From Chamaelirium japonicum (Eukaryota > Streptophyta > Magnoliopsida > Liliales > Melanthiaceae), in the NCBI GenBank assembly GCA_947650365.1, contig OX393550.1, positions 113,593,532-113,657,531 of the forward strand: a DNA stretch of 64,000 nucleotides. The letters are read 5' to 3'. Shown piece by piece: positions 1-10,760 of the stretch. The notes below the pieces were generated by a model. It did no database searches, was not told where the DNA came from, and saw nothing but the letters and a program-made list of their open reading frames with translations. Within the stretch, counting starts at the first letter, position 1. Each line of letters begins with the position of its first letter. Both the position numbers and the translations under genes were made by a program.

Positions 1-2987
1 CGCAGTGGCAAGTGCATGCTGCGCCTCCAATCGACGCTCCTCGTCCTCGGCCTTTGCCAGTATCAAGGGGAGGTCATCTTCCATCGAAGTTCGTTTCAAG
101 CAATGAGCTTCACTATCTGCCAAGAGAACACGTATCTGTGCCTCAAACAAAGAGCCATCTACCTGGAAGGCCGCCAGGTTCTTGCAAAACTCAGGCCCCT
201 CAAGAACCCACCAGCTGCTCAAAGCGTCAAAGCCCTCTTCCTGGAAGGGTGCGAGCGTCGTCTGGATATACTTCCGACAGCTCTCCAAAAGAAGCACAGA
301 GAGAAGGTCTCGCGAACTGCACTTTCTCCTGTCAGCCTCTGAGTGCACAGGCAAGGTGGGCTCCGGTCCTGAAGACTCAAGTGTAGGAACCGCCTCCTGG
401 ACCATCGCCGTGATAACAGTCAGCGGAACCACCGGAGCCGAAGGAGGAGGCACAGGCAAACCTTCCAACAAAACGACTGCGGGAGTAGCCTCTACCGGAG
501 TACCGGACCTAGCTGGAGGAGTCTGTTCTCTCCCTACACTGGAGACCTCATTCTCCTCCCCAAAGCCCAACTGCTTCACGTCAATATCATCCAGGTTGAC
601 AGCACTGCCGGCAAAATCTGCTCCACACACTCCCAAAAGCTCCAAGTTATCCCAGGGAACATCCAGCCCGCCACCTTCAATCAACGTTGCTCTGAGGGGA
701 GAGCACTCCTGCCCAACTCCCTTCGGGGCAGACTCGCAGTCCGGTCCAGCAGACCCTGCCAAAATAAGAGCTGGACAACTCAGCCAACGAAGTAAGAGTA
801 CAAGCACAGAAATTCATGAAACACTAAAAACAAGGTATACCTGCAGCATCCGAAGAAGATACCCCAGAAGGAGGGATTACCTCATCGGCAAAAAGCCCTG
901 GCTCTCCCTCTCGAGCTGACCCTGCCTCGCCAGCACCAGTCAAAGCTGCCTCACACAAGAGGTCCAACTTTCTCCTCTTGGGAGAAGCACAACCACTCCA
1001 AGAAGCCTGAGTCTCAGGAAGACTCTGAACCTTGGAGGACGGAGCCATCTCAACTTCTTGCACAGAAAGTGAAGCCTGGGAAGTACTCTCTCGACGGCCA
1101 CAAGATTTCTCTGACCATCGCTCCTCGGACCAGAGACGGCGATCCTCTGACCCCGCCAGAGAGTCAAAAGGAAAGTCAGCTCGCTCGCTGCTAGCAAGGA
1201 CGTCTAGCGGAAGGCCAGCCAAGAGGGGAAGCACTGACCCGTTGACCCAGCGGCGATACTCAGGAGTTGCGGCATCCTTGCCGCCCGACTTAATCCCCGG
1301 TGAGAAAGTACACCCAGTAAATCGATCGTAAAGCGCTCCCCAGAGGCGGTACGCCTCCTACGGAGTGTAACGTAACCGCAGGCGCAAAGGAGTCCCAGGC
1401 AACTCCTGCCGAAAACCCTGCTGACGAGCAAACCGGTGGGGAGAGTACCGGGCCACCTCCACTACATCCCCACGGCGCCAAACAAGATACCCAGGCCTGC
1501 AACTCACCATGCTCCAGTACAAAGGCTCGGACATCTCCGCCCCATCACACACCAGGGATTTCATAGAAGGCGCAAGTGCATTTTCCGATACAAATTCAAA
1601 GTCAGAAGGGCCCATGCGTCGCAAACACTCTCGGGCACTAGGCTTCGGACGCTCCCATGCGTAATAGGCGTTCATCACACCTCCCACACAAGGAAGGAAG
1701 GGCACCGAGGTCGAAGGTCCACGCGCCGCGAAGATCCCCTTCGGAAAGTGGAGCCCAATCCAACCATAGAGGTAATGCAGGGGGCAAAAGGAACTGGCTC
1801 TGCCTACTTCCCCTCTTGCATTACCCGCACTCGGTAGACTCCAATAGGTGCCGCTAAGCCCGCCGTACAACGAGCAAAGGATCGCTGGCGCCAGGTTAAG
1901 GAACTCTCCAGTCACTATCCGAGCAGCTGCAAGGAAGGTCCCAGGGCGTACCACATCCCCTTCCCAGGGTAAAGCAAAGCGGCAGAGAAAAAGTACTAAC
2001 CCCGCTGACCAGTAAACAGCACGCCAGTCATCGCTACATTCTTCAAGTCCCAAGACTTCCCAGGGACGTTGCGCCCCGGCCATGGAGCACCACTCTTTCT
2101 TCAGAAATTCAATCGGTCGCCGGAAGGTGCCAGGCGCCGGTCTCTTTGACGAAGCATATCTCCACATCGGGTGACTCGAAGGGGGAGCGTGACGATACTC
2201 TCCTCGAAACCAGAAGTCCACCCAATCCGAGTGAAGTACCCGGTCTGACCACTCGCGCGCCGCTATAATAGCATACGCCTTAAAAAGCAAAAGGCAGAAG
2301 CTAGGAGACTCGTCTGGGTCCGTCAAAATCTCTAGAGAAGGAACCTCCTCCTGATAGTAGCTCCGAACTTCTGGACACCCAGAGATGACGTGCACGTCAC
2401 GAAGGGTAATCCCGATTTCACCAGCCCCGGTCAAGAAGGTGTTGGTCTCAGGGCACCACTGCTCACACAGAGCCCGGTACATACCGTCCGGACGGCTGTA
2501 CTCCCAACAGGCCGGCTCCACAAACCTCGCCAGACGCTCCATCCCTGGCTCTGCCTCCAACGCGCCAAATAGCTCTCTCATCCAGTCCCGGAAACCTCCC
2601 AGATACGTGACATCTCCACGCGATTGAATCCCCACACCCCATCGCGTACGACGGGAGCATATCTTCAGAGCAACAACAGGGACCGGAACTGACTCCTCAC
2701 TAGTGTGGTGGAACGGCAACCCCAAGCTCGGCCAAACGATTTGCCGGGAAGATCCTTCGTCAGTGAGGATACGCTCGCCAAGTTTCAACACTCGACAAGA
2801 GCCGTCAGTCACGCCGTCCTCGCAAACTCTCTCGTGCGTCAAAAGCTGAAGTACTGATAGTCCGGTCTCCTGTCTCAAAGCACGGTGGTGGAAGACCTGC
2901 GCGAAAAGGAAGCGAAGATGCGTACTCCCGTGGGAGACCGCATCAACGACCCAGCCAGAACTCGGAAAGCTCTCGTAACGACGAGAC
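1..2987 (-). pseudogene. Antisense plant-mobile-domain (PMD) protein ORF of a Ty3 element, with in-frame stop
   Basis: Read on the minus strand, 2987-841 is one long frame followed by 755 to the window edge. The stretch TLRDVHVISGCPEV near 2400, followed by aromatic-rich helices, resembles the aminotransferase-like plant mobile domain (PF10536). Downstream is an acidic Ser/Pro-rich tail with an SPKRRK motif. A clean 85-bp intron (756-840; donor GTATAC, acceptor TTTTGGCAG) joins the exons in phase and the second exon stays open to position 1. An acceptor CTTTTTCAG at 2988-2996 suggests an upstream exon, not identified. The only break is a TAG at 1358-1360; the same frame continues beyond it with similar composition. 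The ORF lies antisense between where pol would be and the 3' LTR of a Ty3 element. PMD proteins of this kind are known as extra ORFs in plant Ty3 elements; their function is unknown. It could instead be a captured host gene. Confidence 0.72.
756..840 (-). other. Short intron in the PMD ORF
   Basis: On the minus strand the exon ends ...GCTGCAG followed by GTATAC, and 85 bp later a pyrimidine-rich stretch ends in GGCAG. Removing these bases keeps phase 1 and leads into a frame that stays open for the remaining 750 bases. Without splicing, the upstream frame stops at once (824-826). Inferred from splice consensus and frame only. Confidence 0.65.
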
Positions 2988-3039
2988 CTGAAAAAGAAAG
3001 AAGACAAAGCCCAAGTTAGATAGATTCCGAAACGGAGAA

Positions 3040-3375
3040 GTCGGGGGGGCCTTGAGCAAATAAAAAAGAAGAGAGGGGGGTCATAGCAAAAAGCCACGAC
3101 CCTCTCCTCCTCTCTCCTGTTAAAACTAGCAGGGGGGCCCTTGAGCAAATAAAGAAAAATAGGGGGGGTCACAGCAAAAAAGCCATGACTCTCTCTCCTC
3201 TCTCCTGTTAAAACTAGCAGGGGGGGCCCTTGAGCAAATAAAAAGAAGAGAGGGGGGTCACAGCAAAAAGCCGTGACCCTCTCCTTCTCTCCTGTTAAAT
3301 TAGCAGGGGGGGCCTTGAGCGAATAAAGAAAGTAGAGGGGGGTCATGGCAAAAAGCCACGACCCCCTCTCTCTAT
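3040..3375. repeat. 89-bp tandem repeat, about four copies
   Basis: The landmark ttgagcaaata recurs at 3052, 3141, 3230 and (as ttgagcgaata) 3315, spacings of 89, 89 and 85 bp. Each unit has a G-run, a purine-rich segment, gcaaaaagcc and a CT-rich segment ending cctgttaaa. Degenerate copies reappear at about 3737 and 3792. The array sits just upstream of the PMD acceptor, so it probably lies in an intron or untranslated leader of that ORF. The minus-strand frame reads through it by chance. Confidence 0.85.
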
Positions 3376-3399
3376 CTCTTCTATTTAACATGCAGGGGG

Positions 3400-4320
3400 A
3401 GGGTGCGTCGTCCCCGACCAAACACCGGTCGCGCCGCACCCCGCCGGCCCCCGCAGCCCCGGCCGCCTACGCCGCCGGCCTCCGCGCGCCCGCCCGCGCC
3501 CTCCTCCGCCCCCGCAGCCCCGGCCGCGCCGCACCCCGCCTCCAGCCCACGCGCCCGCCCGCGCCCGCCCGTGCCGCTGTTGCACCGACCGGCTCCGGCC
3601 CCCGCGCCCTGCCGCCCTGCGCCCGCGCCTCCGGCCGAGCCCGGCTCCGACCCCCTACCACACCAACCACCGCGTCTCGAGCCCTCCGCCTCCACCTCCG
3701 GCCCGCGCGCAGCCCTGCGCCCACGCCTCCGGACCCTTGGGCAAATAAAGAAAAGAAGAGGGGGACCTAAGTAAAAAGGGCCTCCGGACCCGTGAGCGAA
3801 TAGAGAAAAAAAAGAGGGGGCCATAGCAAAAAGCCGCGACCCTCTCTCTCCTGTTAAAACACGAAAAGGGTGGGGGGGTGCTGCCGGCTTCCTTCACCTC
3901 CGGTCCCCGCAGCCCCACCTCCGGCCGCCCGCGCCCACACCCTCCGGCCGAGCCCGCCTCCGGCCCTCGCGCCTCGAGCCCCGGCCGCCTCCGCCTCCAC
4001 CTCCGGCCCGCGCGCAGCCCTGCGCCCAGGCCTCCGGCCCGCAGCCCCTGCCGCCTCCGCCTCCACCTCCGGCAGCGCGCAGCCCCGCGCCCCTGCCTCC
4101 AGCCCGCGCAGCCGGCCGCACCCCGCAGCCCCCAGCCACGTGCCGCGCCCCGCGCCTCCAGCCCGCGCGCTCCTCCGGCCTGCGCCCTCGCGCCTCGCAC
4201 CCCCCGCCCAGCGCCTCCGGCCCGCGCCCTCCCGCCGCGCCGGCCACCGCAGCCCCGCGCCCGGCCGCTGCCAACCCGGCCACCGCACCCCTGCTGCTGC
4301 CGCTGTCTCGCGCGAACTAG
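3400..4320. repeat. Very C-rich low-complexity spacer
   Basis: Almost continuous ccgc/cctcc/gcgc motifs on the plus strand, with reiterated segments such as cctccggcccgcgc. Every frame on both strands stays open because stop codons are rare at this composition. The predicted products are Arg/Ala/Gly/Pro-rich and match no family I recognise. I treat it as noncoding spacer of the Ty3 element. Confidence 0.75.
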
Positions 4321-4944
4321 AGACCGAAACCAGCGAAACAAAAAAGAAAAAAAAAAGAAAAGGAGAAAACAGAGACGGAAAAACCGTTTTTCATTGAAAC
4401 CTCTATATATAACCATATTCGGTTATTGGGATAGAAAAGGGTTAAATCTTCCATCCCATGAATCTAGGGATCTATATCCGGTGGGCATCCGTATCCGATG
4501 CAACCACCGTTTAATAACAGAAAAAAAAAAAAAAAAGGAGGAAGAAATAGGAGAAGAAAAAGGAAGGAAATCTGGCACGCCTTCGACCACTCCGCCTCTT
4601 TCGCCATTGAGTTCCCGCACCGAAGAGGGGCAACAACCCTCCGCCAAGGCGCATCGCAGCCGTCCTCGCGCTCCTGTCGCCTTGCCGCCCTGGGACGCCG
4701 CGCAGCGGCCGTCGCCAACGTTCGCACCATCCTCGAAGCAAAGGAGGTCCGCGACAACAAGGAAGATGAACAAAACCCTAGAAGATGTCTTCAATGACTC
4801 CAAGCAGCCAAAGCCTTTCGTCTCCCGCGCTAGCAAAACGATGGGGGAAACGAAATGGCAGGGGTTCTTGTAAAGACCCAAATTCCGAGCAAAAAACGCA
4901 AGTCAAGTCCAAGCGCTTCGTGTTTCCCGCGGGCGCACTCGAAC
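4321..4944. other. Ty3 3' untranslated segment
   Basis: Between the C-rich spacer and the polypurine tract. It contains an A-rich run (4520-4550). On the minus strand a short GC-rich frame begins with ATG at about 4733, which could be a leader exon of the PMD ORF. I could not find a donor matching the acceptor at 2988, so no gene is called. Confidence 0.4.
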
Positions 4945-4957
4945 TTGAGGGGGCATT
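4945..4957 (+). other. Polypurine tract of the Ty3 element
   Basis: The sequence ttgagggggcatt sits immediately before the TG that opens the LTR, as expected for the plus-strand priming site. Confidence 0.6.
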
Positions 4958-5061
4958 TGTGGGCATCGAAATTAGCCCACGGGTCGAACCCGATTTTTAC
5001 ACGAAAAATAGGCCCGCACCCAACGGCCTTCGGGTCAAACCCGACTCGCTCATGCAACTTG

Positions 5062-5168
5062 GGCCCGCACACAATGGCCCGTATGCGAAACCCGGCCCGC
5101 ACACAACGGCCCGCATGCGAAACTCGGCCCGCACACAACGGCCCGCGTGCGGACTCGGCCCACGTGCG
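5062..5168. repeat. 32-bp tandem repeat
   Basis: The motif ggcccgcacacaa recurs at 5062, 5094 and 5126, with a degenerate start at 5158. The exact 32-bp spacing lies inside the Ty3 LTR. Confidence 0.85.
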
Positions 5169-5306
5169 AACTCAATTCGCGCGCCATGGCCCGACCCAAA
5201 GTAAACGGGTCCCACCGGACCCGCAACTCGGACACAAAGAGGGGGGCCCACCGGCCCCCCCCCCCCCTTCTAGAAAACCGTGCCCCCCTCCTCATGGAGA
5301 GGTGGG

Positions 5307-5430
5307 GCCGGCCCTAAAAGAAAAAGAAAAGAAAAGAAAAAGAAAAGAAAAAGAGAAAGAAAAAGAAAAAGAAAAGAAAAAGAAAAGAAAAAGAAAATAA
5401 AAGAAAAGAAAGGAAAAAGAAATCAAAACC
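5307..5430. repeat. Purine-rich (GAAAA)n tract
   Basis: About 120 bp of A and G only on the plus strand, built from aaaag/aaaaag units. It lies 300 bp before the LTR TATA box. Confidence 0.9.
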
Positions 5431-5725
5431 GCCTCGATGCGGGGGGAGGTGGCGTGGACGTCTACGTAGCCGTAGATCCGCGACGATCCCTCGATCCAAC
5501 GGACAAGATGACGTTGTGTCGCCATCCGATCCAAAAGTGCAACAAGAATAACAACTCAATCTTTAAAAGATCGAGTCACATCTAGTCCGTAACCACCCCA
5601 ACTAAAAAGGAGGGGATTGAGTTTGTTTCCCCGAATCAGGGAACAATATCTTGATAGTTATGGAGGGAGATATTGGATGAAACAAAAAGATTTCAGCAAT
5701 ATCTCCCCCAACCACCCCCTTTTAC

Positions 5726-5735
5726 CTATAAATAG
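5726..5735 (+). promoter_or_regulatory. TATA box of the Ty3 LTR
   Basis: The sequence ctataaatag within a GC-rich surrounding is a strong plant TATA match. It would start transcription into the downstream part of the LTR (U3/R junction). Confidence 0.6.
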
Positions 5736-6111
5736 AAGGGGTGGGGGAAGGCACAAAGGGTCCGAAAAGCTGAAGACGAAAGAGCGCTACGAAGAAGCTC
5801 CAACGCTTAAAGACCGAAGGCTTCACGAGGCACGGCAAGCATATCCTACGGGAGTCCTTGGCCCTTCAAGTCCTCATCAACGTGAAGACCTTGCACTCGG
5901 AGATCAGAGCTTCGACTCCTCGCACGAAGAAGAAAGCGTGGAGAAGAAGACCCGGAGCCGTCATCACCCGATCGCTCCAATGATCTTCATCAGCTCCGAA
6001 GACGCCATAATCAAAGGCCGGAGAAGAAGATCAAAGCCGACAACACCCGTCGTCTTCAAAGGCATCAACTCCTTGCACGAAGAAGAAAGCCGGGAGAAGA
6101 AGGCCTGAAGC

Positions 6112-6340
6112 CGGTGCTACCCCTGCCGCCTTCGTCAACGAAAACCGACGCTACAACCGTCGTGTTGAAGCCGGTACTACACCCGCCGTCTTCATCAACA
6201 AAAGTCGATGCCACAACCGTCGTACGGGGATTGGTGCTACACCCGCCGTCTTCATCAACAAAAGCCGACGCTACAACCGTCGCACAAGGATCGGTGCTAC
6301 CCCCACCGAGAAGCCAAGCCGACGCCACAACCGTCGAGGA
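6112..6340. repeat. 60-bp tandem repeat in the LTR
   Basis: Units begin at 6112, 6172, 6232 and 6292 and share ggtgctac, ccgcc, ttcatcaac and gctacaaccgtcg. The last unit is shortened. Spacing is exactly 60 bp. The array is a multiple of three, so frames pass through it, but I recognise no domain. Confidence 0.85.
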
Positions 6341-7018
6341 AGCCGGAAGAATCAAGAAGCCTCGCAGAAGTAGCCTTCGCCGTTCGAGAAGAAGATCGAG
6401 TCAAAGCCGAAGCCAAAGCCAACGCAAGAAGCCAAAGCAAACGCACCGGTAAAGCCCGCGCTAAAGCAACGCACGTGCCAAAGCCAAGCAACTACGACGG
6501 TTACGAGCAAAGCACCGCACGTTCTAGCCGATACGACGCGAAGTCCGGAAGAACTAAAGCATCGCAAGTCTCTACCCGCCTACGTTCAAGCGCAAGCGCC
6601 AAAGCAAAGCAAACGCCAGAGCCACACCAAAGCTACGCCAAAGCCGAAAGCTAAAGCCAAAGCCGACGCAAAAAGCACGATCGACGCCGCGAACCGACGA
6701 TCAAGGACGCCGAGGTCGAGCAAGGATCGAGGAAGACACGAAGACCGAGGAACGAAGCCCAAAGCCTCCCTAGCCGAGAAAGCGCGAAGCACGGACGGGA
6801 CAAAATCGACGGCAGAAACTCCTTAGCCTCTCAAAAACCCTCACCCTGTAAAGACCTCTGTCCTGGGCAACCCCTACAGAGCTCTCGCACGAATACCACG
6901 TGGAGACGCGGATCAAAGGGACCCTCCAGAGGATCTCTCCCATAATCTCCTGATCAAAGAAAATTTATAATCTCGTGTGATCCGCAATAAAGACGACCCG
7001 AATCTTTTTTCGCGCTCA

Positions 7019-8584
7019 CAGTCACATCTCATACATATGAACTCTATTCGGAATTGGCTATCTATGCCACCCATCGATGACTCATTCTTCAACGGACATG
7101 ACAACTACATACATATCTCACTACTCAGATACTGACAAGAACATTAGCCTAAAGGATGTTGTTGAGAGGACTACGCCAGCGAGGACAGTAGTGGTGGGCA
7201 ATTGTGATAACGAGGACGGTAAAGATGATGACATCGGTCGAAATTCGAGCAAATTCAACAGCAAAATCATATGACTCCAATGGTGGTTCCAACAAAATCC
7301 GGTAACTCTAACTACGGTTCTGACAAAATCCATAAAAAAGCGAAGAAAAGTTTGCAAATCTAACAAAATCAAACGAATCTAGAGACGAGATCCGGCAACT
7401 TCATGTGAAATTGATCGCTTTCGGCGAAATTATGAGGTTTCGAGTGAAATGGGAAGGCTTCGATCGAAATGGGAATGCCTCGATCAAAGTCAGTCAGCAT
7501 TTAGATGCCCCAGCCCCAGCGAAATCAGCCCATATGTTTCACAAAATCTCTGAATTGATTTCTATCAAAATTATCGAAAATACGTACAAAATGATAAAAC
7601 CTCACCGAAATGGATACTAAAATCAGGTGACAACACTTGGCTTTAGTGATCCCCAATTGTTTCGATTGGAATCTTGACAAATGGACGAAATGTTCACGAA
7701 TCGATGAAACTTCAGCGAAGTGGACGGCAAAACCGGAGAACGGTACATGGTTTCAGTGGGCCCTGCTATTTCGTTCAAAATTTTATAACACCCCTGAAAT
7801 CTCGAAACTTCACTGAAATTAGAATGGGTCCGGATTTCAAACAACCCTTTTAATTCGCTCGCGACTGAAACCGAATCTTTTGACAAAATTTCAAACCATG
7901 GAGTCAAATCGTGTCGCCGCCAATTTCAAATTATAGGCCGGGTCAAATAGAAGTTTCAACAGAAGTCAATTATGCACCCATTCGACAGTGGCTTGTTTGG
8001 TTGCTGTGTTTTCAACCTGTGATTGAAAACATATGTGCAAACAGTTTATGGTTGTTTGTTTAGTAGGGTGTGACGTGTGCAAGTAGATGCACACCTGCTA
8101 AACTTGTACAACTTTTGCACATAAAATTGTGTAAATAAAATTTCAACTAAATACATGAATCTTTAATTGCACATGTCACATGTGCAAATAGATGTGCGCG
8201 CATCATTTGCACAGCAAGGAAGAGGTCAGGCTCAAACCATGTCACCACCAATGCAAATTATGGTCTTTTTTTCTTTACTTCTCGAATTACCAAGTCAAAC
8301 ACCTTGCATTGCGCACCATCCCAAATAGATTGACAACAATAAGGAACAAATGTCACCGTTACCAACTATAAGTTGCCGACAACGGATCGACAATTTCCAA
8401 AATAAACATGCAAAGCAATAATCAAGAAACCACAACAAACATCTAGAAGCAATATGAAACCTTTTATGAATGGAGCAGTATAATACCTAATTCACAAATC
8501 ATACTTACGAATATGATGTCCTCCTTTTCAAAATTCTTTTCCATTCTTTAACCAAATCATCTTAGTTTTATTTCTACTTTCTAA
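7019..8584. other. Unassigned spacer between the Ty3 LTR and the Harbinger element
   Basis: AT-rich, with frequent stops. From about 7240 to 7940 the motif cgaaat/gcgaaat and its variants recur at irregular spacing. Around 7988 the sequence gcttgtttggttgc resembles the end of a Tourist-type MITE, but no partner end was found. No gene is supported. Confidence 0.5.
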
Positions 8585-8602
8585 GAGTATCTCCAACGGC
8601 CT
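8585..8602 (+). repeat. Left TIR of the Harbinger element
   Basis: gagtatctccaacggcct; pairs with the inverted copy at 12380-12397. Confidence 0.85.
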
Positions 8603-8922
8603 TTGAATTAGAAGCATCTCCTAAGGACCGTGGGGCCCATTTTGACAGCCACCTCATTAAAATATCATAGTTGAGAGGAAATCATCTCCAACGATGTCCT
8701 AGCCACTTTTACACCAAACACTCCACATATTTGCAACTTATCCAAACCCTCCAAATTTACACCAAACCCCTCCCAACTTAATTTTTTTTCCACGCATCGA
8801 TTTAAATATTAAAAAAAATTATGAATAACTTATTAAAAATATATAATATTTTTAATGGCTATAGTTGTATCCGTTGAGCATGATCCGTGACCTAGCTCAT
8901 ATTTCCACCATCAACAGCTACA

Positions 8923-9162
8923 TTTCTATCTGTCGGGCACGATCTACGAATCGACACATCTTTCAAAAGCCAAACATATAGATTTCTATCTGTTGGACAC
9001 GATCTGCGATGTGACATGCATTTCAAGAGCCAAACCTATAAATTTCTATCCATTTGGCACAATATGAGAGGTGACACGTATTTCAAGAGTCTAACTGATA
9101 TATTTCTATCTATTGGGCACGATATGTGAGGTGGCATGCATTACCACCACTAACGGATAGAT
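8923..9162. repeat. 60-bp subterminal tandem repeat of the Harbinger element
   Basis: The motif tttctatc recurs at 8923, 8983, 9043 and 9103, exactly 60 bp apart. Each is followed by a variant of ttgggcacgat, gtgacac and tttcaagag. Subterminal arrays like this can serve as transposase binding sites; that role is inferred. Confidence 0.85.
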
Positions 9163-9260
9163 ATATATCCGTTGGAATTTTTTCAATATAAAGATATTGC
9201 TTCTTCCATCACACCATCACTCATTCATACCTTGTCCAAACCATCTACTCTTCAGACACC

Positions 9261-10532
9261 ATGTCTGGTTTGAGCCCCACCGATAACACATCGAGTAGCA
9301 GCGATGATAGCTTTACCTTTAGAATGTTATTTCTTCTGGGAGCCAGCGCATGTGAGGAAGAACAGCAAGCTGAAAGTTCACACTGATGTAGAAGATGTGG
9401 CTCTGTACCAGGCTATACTGTGATTGATTGTAGTAGACTGGAAGGCTATAATCGGCTATTCCAGGATTACTTCGCCGATCAGCCGACTTACCTTCCTTAC
9501 CAGTTCCGACGGAGATTCATGATGAGTCATCCGTTCTTCTTGCGGATCCACGACGCAGTTATGGACCATGACAACTACATCGTCCAAAAGAGAGATAATA
9601 CTAGAAAATTAGGATTATCCAGTCTTCAAAAGATTACCACAGCTATACGAATGCTCGTGTATGGAGCATCCGCCGATTCTGTGGACGACTATGTTCAGAT
9701 CAGAGAAAGTACTTCGATCGAGAGCATGCAGAGATTTATTCGAGCGATCATCAACATTTTTGGGGAGGAGTATATCTTCGTTCACCCAACTACGAAGATG
9801 TTACACAACTCCTCGCAGAAGGTGAATAACGAGGGTTTCCATGCACGCTCGAAAGTATTGATTGCATGCACTGGAAGTAGAAGAACTATCTAATAGCCTA
9901 GCAAGGTATATACACTGACCATATTCACGAGCTAACAATTATTTTAGAGGCTGTAGCTAACAAAGATCTATGGATCTGAAACACCTTCTTCGGACTTTCA
10001 GGGTCACACAATGACATCAAAGGCCTCGATCGTTCACCGGTCTTTAGGTAACTTACGGATGGAAGAGCTGCCCCATGTAATTTTACAGTCAATGGTCATG
10101 ATTATAATATAAGGTACTATCTCACCGATGTGATTTACCCCTCATGGTCAAAATTAGTTAATACCATCTCAGCACCTCGAGAAAACAATAATAAGTACTT
10201 TGCTCAACAGCAAGAGGGGGCAATGAAGGATGTCGAGTGAGCTTTTAGAGTATTGCAAGCTCGATTTCCTATAGTAAGAGGGTCGACACATTTTTGGTAG
10301 CCGAATGTGCTTATAGACATTATGACAGTCTACATTATAATGCATAATATGATCATTGAAGATGAATAAGGTCTTCACCACGATCTCGACTTTGACATCG
10401 ATGTTATAACGCCAACTGTAGAAGCTATCCACTAGCACATGGTACATCTGATGGAGTTTATCCAGAACCACCATTGGATAAGAAGTAGAAAAATCCACGA
10501 GCAACTTCAAAATGATTTGCTCGAGCATTTGT
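9261..10532 (+). pseudogene. PIF/Harbinger transposase (HARBI1-like nuclease), broken
   Basis: The DDE-type transposase of the element. The frame at 9420-9893 encodes a helical N-terminal part that includes LPYQFRRRFMMSHPFFLRI and a segment ending DDYVQIRESTSIESMQRFIR, typical of plant HARBI1-like proteins. A frameshift near 9860 then leads to IDCMHW, the region of the first catalytic Asp. Further downstream LDRSPVF, YPSWSKLV, a KDVE-stop-AFRVLQARFPIVRG segment and IMHNMIIEDE are readable up to LLEHL at about 10530. At least six stops and one or more frameshifts interrupt it. The start at 9261 (ATG) follows the family's short Ser-rich N-terminus and is uncertain. Confidence 0.85.
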
Positions 10533-10760
10533 GACACCTCAAGAGATCTCTACTTTAAGATTAGGTTTTTTATTTTAATATAATTACCTCGAACTTATTC
10601 GAGTTTTTCAATTCGCTTTCAATTTCAATAATAAAACTACTTTTATTGAATGCCAAAAGAGTTCAACACCTAATACAATCTACTGAAAATCATATAATTT
10701 AAGTAATTCAAGAAAATCACAACCCTAATTAAAGCTACTATATATTACAACTCAAAAAAA

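Larger units (their letters stand above)
1..7018 (+). mobile_element. 3' part of a Ty3 LTR retrotransposon (probably Tat-like)
   Basis: A polypurine tract (ttgagggggcatt, 4945-4957) directly precedes a TG start at 4958. The following 2.06 kb have LTR features: a TATA box at 5726-5735, an AATAAAG signal near 6986 and a CA end near 7018. Left of the polypurine tract lie a C-rich spacer, an 89-bp tandem repeat and the antisense PMD ORF. Sense gag-pol would lie left of the window. An extra antisense ORF between pol and the 3' LTR is a known arrangement in the Tat lineage. The assignment is inferred because no RT or integrase is visible here. Confidence 0.6.
4958..7018 (+). mobile_element. Ty3 3' LTR (about 2.06 kb)
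   Basis: Starts tgtgggcatcg after the polypurine tract and ends near ...cgcgctca. It holds a 32-bp tandem repeat (5062-5168), a GAAAA-rich tract (5307-5430), a TATA box, a 60-bp tandem repeat (6112-6340) and AATAAAG near 6986. The 3' boundary is approximate because the second LTR is outside the window. ORFs across 5617-6654 have biased composition and no recognised domain. Confidence 0.6.

Noticed and set aside
3381-4416. Long Arg/Gly/Ala/Pro-rich ORFs on both strands
   Set aside because: They come from the C-rich spacer, where stops are rare; all six frames look alike and none has a domain.
5617-6654. Gene in the Ty3 LTR
   Set aside because: Frames stay open because of the 60-bp array and biased composition; no domain and no conservation visible.
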